Shown here one piece after another: positions 39,801 through 51,245 of a DNA stretch of 62,000 nt (position 1 is its first letter; each line of letters starts with the position of its first letter). The DNA comes from Adiantum capillus-veneris (taxonomy: Eukaryota > Streptophyta > Polypodiopsida > Polypodiales > Pteridaceae). The stretch covers positions 58,723,120 through 58,785,119 of the forward strand of contig CM043956.1 of the NCBI GenBank assembly GCA_014529385.2, in the 5' to 3' direction. A program made the position numbers and the translations under genes. A model generated the notes under the pieces. That model did not search any database. It saw only the letters and a program-made list of their open reading frames with translations, and had not been told where the DNA came from.

Positions 39801-39948
39801 CCAGTGAGAAGACCCTGAGAAAGAACGGCGCATCAGATATCAAAAAGCATTTTAAGCACTTAAAGAACACCGCACTAGTCGTCAACCCGAAGACTATTTC
39901 AGTCCATGAAATTGTGTCAAGGGACGACACAGTCAAGGAGGGTGGGAA
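36824..39948 (+). pseudogene. ORFX copy 1, large unknown retroelement protein
   Basis: A decayed ORF of about 1000 codons is spread over several frames. An ATG at 36824 opens a short Lys-rich frame. The main frame starts with LPKEFYDVARNP (37024) and contains QGQKVEVVIKKDIVAEALKL (about 37195-37255), which resembles the plant transposon-protein domain found in Athila-type elements (tentative). An acidic Pro/Glu/Lys-rich middle (about 37680-38225) carries a PSTKPQAESVE repeat. A long coiled coil follows (about 38370-38850; ASLQYSEQRINDQAAF, LELELKLEHAQRRDLALMR). A C-terminal domain (about 39320-39945) has TWQAHEALKKKRPTWLNYP-like and YGFYARCMFL motifs shared with copy 3. No RT, protease or nuclease is visible. 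It ends at a purine tract before LTR_C. It could be gag-like or env-position; function unknown. Confidence 0.55.
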
Positions 39949-40859
39949 TGTTAGCAGCAAGCTAACCCATGTAATTTGTTTTGGGAGCTCGTTTGTAAAA
40001 ACACTTTTTCTTTTGATAAAACGGGAATTGTAACTCCCATTTGACAAGTGGATATTGTAATCTATGAGCCGGAGCTATAAGATTCCAGATTGTATCAATT
40101 TATCCTTAGTTAGAGCTCCCAGATGATTAGTTTTTGACCAAAGAAACCTTGGCTAAGGTATAAATTGTAAAGTTAATTTCAAGTTTTTGGGGGATAAGAA
40201 ATACACAGCATGAGCTAAAAGCGCTCACTTCTCTCCTTCTCATGCTTCCTTCTCCCTTGTCGGTTGTCACATTGCAGTGTCGTCTATTGCATTGCAACCA
40301 CAGGTAAGAGCTCTACGCATTGACGTAAACATATCATGGTAAATCGTAGCTTATGGCATCGCCAACCCGCAGCCTAATTTCATCATAAGTAGGAATTTAA
40401 GCCAGGAAATCACAAAGGTAGCATAGGCGGGGTATTGGGGCATCATTGCTAAGCATTTAGATGCATTCGGGGTTAGAAACGACTAGGTCAAAATCTCACT
40501 GTCTGTTGTCAATAATCACGTATTTTCACTTCATTAAAAGTGAGATTTGAGACCATAAGCATGTGTACTTAGGTCTTATATACTTGTCCTAGAAGTTTCA
40601 TAATATTCAGATGTCGTTTGATGCTGTAATGGTCATGTTTTGTTTGCCAATCAATTAGTGACTAGCTTTTGATGACTTAGGTCATTTGAGTGTAGCTTGT
40701 GTTATATAAGAGTTGTCTGTTTTTTTCCAAGAGATTGACACCCTCTTGTAGCCTTTATGCACTAGTTGAGCCTGCTCCGTCCCATGGCTTGACAATTATG
40801 TTCGTGGTTCTCGCTATGTCTATAATAAGATACGAATGAGGTCAGGAAACCCATCCACA
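39949..40859 (+). repeat. LTR_C, plus-strand copy
   Basis: It starts TGTTAGCAGC after the purine tract AAGGAGGGTGGGAA and aligns over its full length with the inverted copy at 48794-49714. TATAAAT at 40159 lies about 145 bases upstream of a splice donor CAG|GTAAGAG at 40304. The right end is set by the abrupt start of family T coding sequence at 40861; the last bases are CCACA. Confidence 0.8.
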
Positions 40860-41588
40860 ACAGAAGTTGCTAATGCTCCACATAAATTATGCATGGAACA
40901 TGGAGCCTGAGTTGTGGCAAGAGAAGAGCATTTGAGCTTTGAAATGACCTTATCATTGGTGGGGCTTCACTTCGGCGTAGTAACCCTCTCAAGGGACCGC
41001 AAGAACCCAAAAACCACACAAGATAACCCTAATAAGATATGTATGGGTGGTGCAAAGACAAGACACTTGCTTTCAAACTATGGTGAGGCTCAACGCCATA
41101 CTCCTTTTTAGATATGGAAGCACGTGTGTGACATAACAACCTACCTTGGCAATGAGACAACACTAGGGCTGAAGAGAGCACGTGTGTGGGAAGCATGCGA
41201 TAAGATGATGAGGCTTCTTGAGCGGCTTGGCACCTTAGTGAATATGAGATACAATCATTCAAAGTTTCTATTAATAAAGTTATAGAGATAATGGTTGATG
41301 CATGGGGAGAAACACATATCACACATTACATGCATATCTTGTTCGCCCACGGTCCATACTTTCTTGACGAGTATGAATCGAAAAGATCAGACTACCAGGC
41401 AAAGGCTGCCTATTTTAAGAGCACTCAGCATGGTGGTGGCAAGATCCGCAGCAACGCGTTTCACAAGATGTTCAATTGGCTCTATTGTGCACTAACCGGT
41501 AGCTGGAAGAAGCAAAGGGTAGTAGGAAACTTGTCTCTTAGATGCCATATTATGAAAGTTCCGAGTGTCCAAAGAACTCAAGGATACC

Positions 41589-42219
<631 letters not shown>

Positions 42220-42248
42220 TCTCCTTCTCCCTACTCTCACCTCCCACC

Positions 42249-43148
42249 ATGGAAACCAACAACCAAGAAACCAACAACGTCCCGAAAAACTTGGCCAACA
42301 TCACAATTGAGCAGTCCTTCGATTGTCTTTATCCACTCCCACATGCTTAGAGGTCAGCGATACCCTACATAGAGCAACTACATGAGCTGAAAGAAGAGGC
42401 AGAGCGCTTACAGGTCGAGAGTGAGCTTCAAGAGCAAACGAAATTTGATTGGAATCAACAAGATACCCAGAGGTTAAAGGAGAAAGATTTTTATGAAGAG
42501 GAAGAGAAGTATATGATAGTAGAGGCAAAGAGGACTTACAAGGCACTCCAAGAGCGATGATACCCACACAACAACATTTTCAAGGTCTTAAACAGAGAGA
42601 TCGCTACAAAGTACAAGAGACCTCGGGAATAGAGACCTTACACAAGTTCACAATTACTCACGTATGAACAGGTGGTCGAGCTCATAGAGAAGGTTTGTAA
42701 TAGCATGATTCAAGAAGTCAATGAGAAGTTCTTGCAAGACAAGAGGAGGAGGGAAGAATAACAACAGAGGGAAAGGGTGGACTAGGCAAGCCACCTCACA
42801 AGGGAGAGAGAAGAAGAAAAAAATAGAGGGGAGCAGGAAAGGGCCAAGAAGTCCACCCAAAGGAGCCCTAAGAAGCTTCCCCAGAAGAGTCCAAAGAAGG
42901 AAAAACAACCCCCAGCTAAAGTAGCAGGTGAAAGTAGTCATGCACCAAAAGGGAATATGGTGAAGAAGAGTAAGAATCCTCCACAAAATGCAGAGGAGGC
43001 CAACCTGTGGGATGAGAGGCGCAAGAAGTACCGCAATGATAATGCTGCTTGGGCTTGCACTGCCAAGCCTCCACCACTACAACCATCTCTCAAGAAGAAG
43101 CATCGCAAGAGACCTGGAACATGTGCATTGCGTAAAATCTACGGCTCA
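42249..43148 (+). pseudogene. 300-codon frame with five in-frame stops, coiled-coil and Lys-rich protein
   Basis: From an ATG at 42249 the same frame continues to 43148, interrupted only by single TAG, TGA, TAG, TAA and TAG codons (about 42348, 42558, 42630, 42759, 42783). There is no frameshift. The middle is Glu/Lys-rich and heptad-like (EQLHELKEEAERL, EVNEKFLQDKRRREE). A basic Ser-Pro-Lys tail (about 42850-42910) and a WDERRKKYRNDNAAW segment follow. All five stops can arise from CAG, CAA or CGA by one C-to-T change. It follows the family T fragment on the same strand and could be a second gene of that element. No family recognised. Confidence 0.45.
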
Positions 43149-43560
43149 TGAAAGAGATCATATGGATGAGTAGTCAAACAGTGTGACTAAGGTGCAAGTA
43201 GCGGCACTTGCAAGGAGCGGAGAATATCATTGTATCCCTCTTTCAAGACACCGTTTTGGTAATGGACCATTCTAAGCATGTGACTATTAAGCCCAGAGAT
43301 ATACCCTTATCACTTTGTCTTCGCGGTGATGATTGCTTTTGTAAAACCTAGATAGAAAATCCGTTTAACTTCTCAAGCGGCATTTTTGCCAGCTTTATCA
43401 TGTAACTATTTTGACAATGAAATTATCATATCTATGTTTGGCAATTGCAATGTATTGTTTGATATTTTAAGTTCGTGTTGGTTACGTATTTGAATATGGC
43501 TACTTGGTTATGTATTTGAATGTGGTTACTTGGGTCAATTTCTCTAATGAATCCGCTGGT
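43149..43560. other. No gene recognised
   Basis: AT-rich spacer after the stop-containing frame, with no tandem structure seen. Confidence 0.5.
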
Positions 43561-43562
43561 GG

Positions 43563-44060
43563 GGTCCATGTTAGTCATCAAGTAGCAATAAAGGGTCATG
43601 TGGTGGCCCATCTAGATGCCCACTGGTCTTTTGTGCCGCACTATCGTGAACATGCTGACCAAAGGAACCATTCCTGGGCCCGTGTGCCACGGAGTGACTT
43701 TTGACTGTTTGATCTGGTCACACAGTCAAAAGTTGCAAATGGCTCTTGATGCACAATCAATCCATTGAATCTATATGGATATCCACAAGGTGCTCAAAAC
43801 ATGGGTTTCTATGCTCACAGGCTCCACGTTAGCCGTCAAGTAGCAATAGGGGTCATGTTGTGGCCCATCCCCATCCTCATGAGACTTTTGTGCCCCGCCG
43901 TCGTGAACATGCCGACCGAAGGAGCATTACCATGGCCCCGTGTGCCATGGAGCGTCAAATAGTCAAAAGTTTCTCTGTGGTACACAGGGCCACGGAACGG
44001 CTCCTTCAACTGGTATGTTCATGGTGGCAGGGCACAAAAGTCCTGTGAGGCTCACCTACA
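43563..44060. repeat. 258-bp direct repeat with a foldback at its right end
   Basis: The segment from 43563 recurs from 43821 in direct orientation. The right half of the second copy (43873-43953) is followed after a loop of about 19 bases by its own inverted copy (43973-44052). The arms of about 80 bp have scattered mismatches, mostly C/T or A/G. Confidence 0.75.
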
Positions 44061-44132
44061 ACAAGAAGACATCATGTTAATGTGCAAATGGATCGTGACA
44101 CACATGGATCAAGACAAAAATTTACTCAAGCT

Positions 44133-44293
44133 ATAACTTTATAATTTCAAAGATACATCGAGATGTGCAATGCACGTGGCTAATATAGCCTTTTTACAAG
44201 CTCTTTGAAGGTAAAACTTTATTAACTTCAAAGATACATTGAGATGTGCAATGCACATGGCTAATATAGCCTTTTTACAAGCTCATTGAAGGC
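44133..44293. repeat. 81-bp tandem duplication
   Basis: Two units share AGATACAT, GAGATGTGCAATGCAC and CTAATATAGCCTTTTTACAAG. CpGs in unit 1 (CATCGAG, CACGTGG) are CATTGAG and CACATGG in unit 2. Confidence 0.85.
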
Positions 44294-44689
44294 ATCTAGA
44301 CATAGGATCCTTATAGATGATTTCTCACCAATGTGTGTTACAATATCTTCTTTGTTTGTTATTCCTTGTGCGAGTCAAAGACTGCAATACCCTCAAAGTT
44401 TTTTGGCCCCTTTCTCACCAAAACTATGGATTGCTTCCTCTCTACTTACAAGAATACATTTGTGGGAATTTAGGGCTAAAGGAAACTCGACCAAAATAGA
44501 GCTTAGCACTCTACACTTGTATATCTTTGTTGATGCATAGTTTGTATTCCCCGACCATCCCTTCATTGAAGCTTGGGAGATAATGCCACAGGGCGGCATC
44601 CTTTGAGTCACCCTACATGTGAGATCCACCTTTTCATTGGGAAAACTGATCTAAAGTGGAATGCAAGGAAACAACGTCGGATTATGGTT
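44294..44689. other. No gene recognised
   Basis: Short overlapping ORFs on both strands only; none has a recognisable feature. Confidence 0.45.
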
Positions 44690-45352
44690 CTAAGAAATAA
44701 CAATGAGAATTGAGAGGAATGAAGTACTTACTAGTGGCACACCATCTTGCTTGCAAGGGTTCTTTTTGGTTAAGTTGATTGTGCCAAGATCAGTGTGCTT
44801 CAAGAAGACAAGGCGGTTGTGGGGAGCAAAGATACTCTTGGACATACTCTCATAGAAATCTTCCTCCTCATCAATGGTTAGTACAGCTTCTACCACAAGG
44901 GAATCCATGGAATTATGTCCCTCTGGCAAGGTGAGCATGTTGATGAGGGAAGCAGAGGAGTAGTCTACTTAGAACTCGTTCTTGTGATTGGGATTCTCCA
45001 TATCACGAACCTTAGCATATATAGCAAGAACAGAGAGGGACTTGCCCTAAAGAATCTCAAGGAAGTGGGTAATGTTGTTAAGGAAGAGAAATTCTTGACC
45101 ATCCACTATAATTGGATGCAAGGTGCACAAGAGCAGCTTTGGGATCTCATCTTTGAAATCCTCCCCTTCTAGGTCTTGGTCAACATCTTCCAAAGAAGCC
45201 TTGCCTTGGAAACATAGGAGGGCCAACAAAGCCTCTTTTTGGTTAGACATTTCCCCCTCTTTGGTCTCCACCTTCTTTACAAGAGTCCTCAGATACGGCT
45301 TCTTATGGTCACTTGCTTTACCTTTCCCCTTGATGTTTTCAATTGTCTCCAT
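44690..45352 (-). pseudogene. Unrecognised minus-strand frame with two stops
   Basis: A single frame reads from 45352 to 44690 with only a TAG (about 45047) and a TAA (about 44970), both consistent with a C-to-T change at Gln codons. The product would be about 220 residues: a basic N-terminus, an acidic stretch (LEDVDQDLEGEDF), then mixed globular-looking sequence (HNRLVFLKHTDLGTINLT). No domain is recognised. It may belong with the frame at 46102-47212. Confidence 0.4.
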
Positions 45353-46101
45353 CCATGTCCCACCTCAAAAATCCCATGTTGATGTTCCCCATGCCCAAGT
45401 ATATGAGATTGTCCTCCTCTTACTCTCTGTAGTGTTCCTTGGTGAGCCCTTTGATCACCCTAGCCAATCTCAAGCGGAAACTAGTGTCTTCTCTAAAGGT
45501 GTGCTAGAGGAGATCAACCGACACCCACAAAACTTCTTCATCTTCAAGATTGATGGATTACTTTGCTATGTGTGTCTCCATGTAGGATGTAAGCGCTTCA
45601 AAATGCATCAACATGCAATTCGATGGTAGCCTCCATGTCAAGGGATACCTGGAACATGGTGCTAAGCTTCTCCATCATGTGTCCTAGGTCATGCATAAGG
45701 AGCTGGTCAATGAGGGCTTGATTAGCAGCAGCCATTCTTGTTGACAAAGTGCAAGGGACAATAGCACATGCTTGGGGATGGATAGAGCAAGGGAGTAGTG
45801 GAGAAGATGAGAGAAGCTCAAAAACAAAAAAGTGACTTTAGTCACTCATAAAGGATACAAATTAAAAAAGGGCACTTTTATAAAACTTAAAATCTCAACG
45901 GTAATTAAAATTTAAATGTTCTCTTCCATAGATACCTCGGGGCTATGATGCATAGTATTGCATTCCAAACACCAAAGTTTTAAACACTATAACTCCACCA
46001 CCCACCATGACTCTAAAGTCACTTAACGCTTCTAAAATTGAAAATTAGACATTCTTGAGTTACAAAATTAGACAAATATGTATCGTATTAATATGAGAGT
46101 G
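45353..46101. other. No gene recognised
   Basis: Lies between two decayed minus-strand frames and may hold an intron or eroded exon of the same gene. Nothing is directly supported. Confidence 0.4.
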
Positions 46102-47212
46102 TTACATTGTAATGGAAATTTTTTGCTTGATATAGATACATCTAGGGAAGAGGATGCTCTTACAAAGGAAGGCCCTCTCCTTTCTGTTACACAGAGGGTT
46201 GCCACCGCTTACAAATGAGTAGTCCATCTTGAGCTCAAACCTAAGCACCAAGTACTCCCTTAGATTTTCCATATTCCAATCAATATTGATGGCCACGTCC
46301 CACACTTCCTCTTGCTTGCTTACATGCACTTCAACATGCTTTATATTAGTGATGTCCGAATCGAGTGCTTCCCATTCACCTTGCATCTACTTTCACCGAT
46401 GGTAAGGGAATATAATGGAGATTTGTTGCTTTGCAATGTGGTATCATATGATCATTTTCTCTTTCAACCATGCAATTTATGGTATCCCCATTGTGTTGAA
46501 CAATCTTTGAGTCCCAAGCAGATGGAAGTAAGGCATTCATTGATGTTCCACCCTTAGCAGTCCACATACTGAAACTCCCGTCGTGAATCCCAAAACTAGA
46601 AGTAGGCGTGTGATGAACATCATCTACCTTGAACAAAAAAACAAAAAGATACAGAGGCATAAAAGATCTTAGTGTTGCTTGATGTGACCTATATGTGCAC
46701 TTTATTGCATCACAAATTTCATTTTCAATCCACTACTTGGTTACTACAATAGAGGTAATGTTAGAAGTTCGCCAATCATCGTCCATCGGAGTTGGTGGAC
46801 TAAGTGTTTTCAAGGTCCCGTAGCCATTCCTTGTCTTTGGGACTACATAATCTGCATCAAAGAAGATGGACCATTTTGCAAGCTGCAACGCGGTGCATCC
46901 AAAATATAGCAATGAGCAAAACTCAAAGTGGTGAGCCTCAAAGGTTCCAGAGAGCGTGTCGAGAGGCTCCCATTCCATAAATGTTGACGGAAAAATATAT
47001 GCATAACCCAAACACCATGCCCACAGAGTTCCCTCATTAGAGACTTCATGTGAAAGCATAGCATTAAAGGGGAAAATGGAATGTATCACAAACTCTCCAT
47101 AGTTAGAAAGGAGCCAAAACTCAGAACTAGGCTTGGGAGAGAAGGGGAAGGTAGATTGGAGAGAGAGGAGGCCAGAAAGGTACTCTTCTAATATGAGAGA
47201 AGTGAAAACCAA
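46102..47212 (-). pseudogene. Unrecognised minus-strand coding region
   Basis: One frame runs from 47212 to 46376 with a single TAG at about 46733, then shifts frame and continues to 46102. It encodes a hydrophobic, aromatic-rich product (LSNYGEFVIHSIFPFNAML, WEPLDTLSGTFEAHHFEF) followed by a more polar part (HHTPTSSFGIHDGSFSMW). The join near 46380 looks like a one-base indel. No family is recognised. Upstream on this strand lies a G/A-rich stretch and a (G)n run, with no clear promoter. It is either a decayed gene or an unclassified transposon ORF. Confidence 0.4.
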
Positions 47213-48793
47213 GATTTTTGGTTCTAGAGAGAGGAGGGGTTATATCTGGTATCTAGAGAGAGAAGAAGTGAGTGGCGGGAGGAAAAAGTAGACTTGAATG
47301 TCAAATTAATGATTGGGGGGGGGGGGGGGGGGGTTGGGCCTAGCCCACTTTTTGAGGGTGGCCCATTTATTCCAACCAGCACAATTTAGAATTAAAAAGA
47401 GGCCCAAATGTTTTATTTTGAAGATTTTGCAATTTTCATGTTAATTTACAAAAAAAGAGAAACCTAGACTCTAAGTTTAACTTCTAGAAATTAGGGGTTG
47501 ACAGATCCAACATTTCTATCCACATGGCTTCCTCCTATTGCTCCACTACTTAATCATTATTGTTAGAGGCTTGGGGCAGATTAAAGGGCCCAAGAAGACC
47601 CCAAACAAATCCTAATGTATACTCATACACCGTGAGTGTTCATTTTTCTAAGGGTTTAGGTATATCCATAACTTGGTGCTACCACAAAGAACCTCCCCTT
47701 AAACACATACGATGTAGGTCAATGTAGCTACCATCATATGGAGTTTTTGTTTTACTCCCAAACCTTGGGTTTAGGTTTACCCAATAACCTCATGAGAAGT
47801 GGTTTACAAACCATTGACAGTGGGTTGGGGACAAACTATGGTAAATTTCAATGGACCACCTAAAACAATGAGTAGAAGGCCCCCCCTTGACAACATCATT
47901 GGGGTGTGTGTACTTCCCTTAGACAATCAGAGTGGAAACAACAAGAACTCAAATCAAATAGATAAATGGGAGGTCTTACCATTTTTTATGTGGTATTGTC
48001 GATAACCCGTACAAATTTGACATGGAACTGACAATTGAAAACCTAAAACAAGGCTTTGAGAGAAAACAGATTATGGTGTTGACAAAGAAAAAATATAACA
48101 AATCTATGACAAGGATAGGTAAAAAATAATCTTGAGCTTTGTATATACTCATGTACCAACTTGTTGGAGAAAATCTTCAAGTTTAGTTCTCTTTCTCCAT
48201 AGTGTCATCTTTTTCCACAACAAAAAATACCATCGGATCAATTTGAAGGACCACCCCTTCATTGATTACAAGTTCTTGATGCTATCGCCACCACCATTGA
48301 CAAGTATCACACTAATAGGTTTTTGATATGTTTGTAGTCAGCCTTGGGACATGAAACAATTTGCCCTCATGATTAAACACCTCTAACTTGACTATAGGGA
48401 ATTAGGAAGATTACCCATGGGATTAACAATTGACCTTTAGAGCCCTATTGATAGTAAAACTAGTGAAGCTAGACTTCTTAATTCATTGACCTCTACAAGT
48501 GCTCATGAGTTTAATCATATTGCTTTTTAATGTCTAATTCTCAAGCAAGTTTTTTTAATATTTTGTCACCAATCACTCTTTGTACTTATTCATTGCATGT
48601 GATTTTTAATTAACCATGTCACTATGTGAATGCAAGTATTGTCTGATCTTCTTGTTTCTTTTGTAGTAATACAGTGAAGCTGAGGAGTCACAATATTGCA
48701 GAGGGCATGAGACATGTTTTCAACATGAACATCTTGATTGAGAGCACATCCACGTGCCACTACTCTCATCAAGATGTTTACCACTTCTATATA
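47213..48793. other. No gene recognised; poly(G) run
   Basis: Contains a G homopolymer of about 19 bases near 47318-47337. A 23-bp sequence at 47583-47605 recurs inverted at 56610-56632. A 75-codon minus ORF (48590-48817) spans the LTR_C boundary and is unconvincing. Confidence 0.5.
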
Positions 48794-49714
48794 TGTGGGA
48801 CGGGTGTCTAACCTCACTCCTATCTTATTGCAGATGTAGCGAGAACCACGATTGAATTGTCAATCCATGGGAAGAAACTGACTTGACTAGTGCATAGAGG
48901 CTACAAGAGGCTGTCAATCTCTTGGAAAACAACAAACAACTTGCATCTAACTCAAGCTACACTCAAGTGACTGAAATCAACAAAAGCCAATCGCTTCATC
49001 GACAAACAAATCACATCTGTTACAGCATCAAATGACATCCAAACTAATGAAATGTCTAGGACATGTTTATAAGACCTTAGCACACATGCCTATGGTCTCA
49101 AATCCCACTTTAGGTCAAGTGCAAAAATCGCGATTATAAACAACAGTGGATTTTTGACCTCGTCGCTTTTCGACCCAAAATGCATCTAAATGCTTAGCAA
49201 TGATGCCCCAATACCCCGAATATACGTACTTTTTTAATTAGAAGCTTAAATTCCTACTTATGATGAAATTAGGCCGCAAGTTGGCGATGGCAAACGCTAC
49301 GAAATGCTGTGAAATATCTACGTCAATGCGTAGAGCTCTTACCTACGGTTGCAACGCAATAGATGTGACTGCAATGTGACAACCGAGGAGGGAGGAGGAA
49401 GCGTGAGAAGGAGAGAAGTGAGTGTTGTTAGCTCATGCTGTCTATTTCATTATCCAAAACTTAAAAATAACTTACAAAAATTGGCTTTTATATCTTAGCC
49501 AAGGTTTTTGATGGTCAAAACTAATAATTTAGGGAGCTCTAACTAAAGAAGGTAAATACAGGTTGATGCAATCTGGAAGCTTGTAGCCCCAACTCATCAA
49601 TTAAAAGGTTTATCCGAAAAATAAGAGTTACAATATTCTCAATTTATCAAAATAATAAATATTTTTGTAATGAGAGCTTCAAAAAATGGTATCTGAGTTA
49701 GCTTGTCACTAACA
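48794..49714 (-). repeat. LTR_C, minus-strand copy
   Basis: Read leftward it starts TGTTAGTGACAAGC at 49714, after the purine tract TGAGGAGGGGAGAA. It contains a TATAAAAG box (about 49490-49483) and the splice-donor motif TAG|GTAAGAG (about 49342). An ATAATCGCGATT motif near 49129 matches the palindrome in the ORFX leader intron. The length is about 921 bp against 911 bp in the other copy. Confidence 0.8.
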
Positions 49715-51239
49715 TTCTCCCCTCCTCACGTGTGTCATCCCTTGACACAACATTATGGACTGAAATAATCTTCAGGTTGACGGCGGCTGGCGAGGTGATT
49801 TTTAAGTGCATGTAGAGCCTTTTTGTATCTGATCTTCTCTCTTTGTCTGGCACCTGCAAAAATTGCATAGTGACCTTGTTTTTTAGCTCGACAACGGAGT
49901 AGTCAACGAATCTGGAAGTCAAGTTGTTGATCACTGGCCCAAAAATCTTCGTTCGCCAAGTGAAAAACCCTATGTAGAACGCTTCCTCAAATGCCAATAT
50001 ATTATGATATGACAAGAACATGCAGCGGGCATAGAAGCCATAAAGGACTTCTTCGGAAGGTTGTCCACTGAGATCATAGCATAAACCCTTATTTCCCTCA
50101 AGGAAGGACATCCACGTGGCTCCTGCTTGCTCTGGCTCATGAAAAACTTCAATGCATGTGAGCAACATTCGGTAAATTTTGTAAAGCATAGCACATGAGA
50201 GATCAGGTAGACTTTTGAAGAATTCCATGGCGCCCGTTAGGGTTTTCACCATGTATTCCTCTGTCAGCGTTCCCTTCTCTGGAGCTAGCAATCTTGAATA
50301 ATTCATCCATGTAGCCCGCTTCTTTGTCATTGCCTCATGTGCTTGCCATGTCCTTACTCTTGGTACAAGACAAAAAGTTGGATCATTTTGAAGTGCAGCA
50401 GGTGCTCTTATGAACAAAATCAAGTATCTAGGATTCTTGTTTAGCTAGCTCTTTCTCCACTTGGGGTGGACTTCATCTGCGCCTTCTGCTTGCATGTCTT
50501 TGTATAGTCGTTCCTTGACCTGTAGTAGCTACTCGTCGGCTCGACCTTGATCAAGGGATATAGCAGTGATTTCCGATGCCATTGTGCATTGATTTGGTTG
50601 GGAGTGAGTTGAGTAACATTGACAGAGTGAAGAATTCTCAACTCCTAATCCATCACTACCTTCCACTGCTCATCTGTCTCCTGAGCAACCTTTTCCTTAA
50701 GCGCATCTTCTTCAACTTTTGACAATTAGACCATCGGCTCTGGATCGGCATATGTATGGTACTTGAAATTGTACTTCTCCACCTAGCCCTTATGTTGGCT
50801 GTGTTTCCATCTCAGTGAAAGAGACTGAGGGAATATCAATATGTGGTTGCTTTGATGTACCTGCTTCTTCTTACGTCTCTTGCTGTCCATCTCACAGTAG
50901 CTGGTTGACTCTCTTCAACTCGACTGTTTCCTTGAGCAGCTCTTCTTCTCTTTGTATCCGCATTAATGCAAGGTCTCTGTGTTGTGACTGCTCCAGCTTT
51001 AGCTCTAGCTCGAGATATTTGTTCTTTTTCTCCAGTGCTTTATACATTTCATTTGTACCTTTGATCGAGGCAACTACGGGATTTTCTCTTATCTGCAGCA
51101 AAAAGGTTGCCTGATCGTTGATCCTTTGCTTTGAATATTGCAATGAGGCGTTTGCTACATCTAACTGTACTTGGATCTTCTGAACTGACAGAGTTGTAGT
51201 TAAGAGTTTTCCCTCTTTTGTTCTTGGCTTGGTGGTCAA
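49715..51239 (-). pseudogene. ORFX copy 3, C-terminal half
   Basis: This contains the coiled coil (51239-50892; ASLQYSKQRINDQATFL, LELELKLEQSQHRDLALMR), a linker (about 50641-50441) and the C-terminal domain (50423-49715; YGFYARCMFL about 50040-50010). It aligns with copy 1 in the same order. The C-terminal frame is 220 codons open, better preserved than elsewhere. The left half has been lost at the junction with the PLE-like element near 51245. Confidence 0.65.
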
Positions 51240-51245
51240 GCGAAG

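Noticed and set aside
42654-42986. Minus-strand 110-codon hydrophobic ORF
   Set aside because: It is the antisense of the Lys/Glu-rich plus frame at 42249-43148.
48590-48817. Minus ORF of 75 codons
   Set aside because: It runs across the LTR_C end into flanking DNA and shows no recognisable motif.
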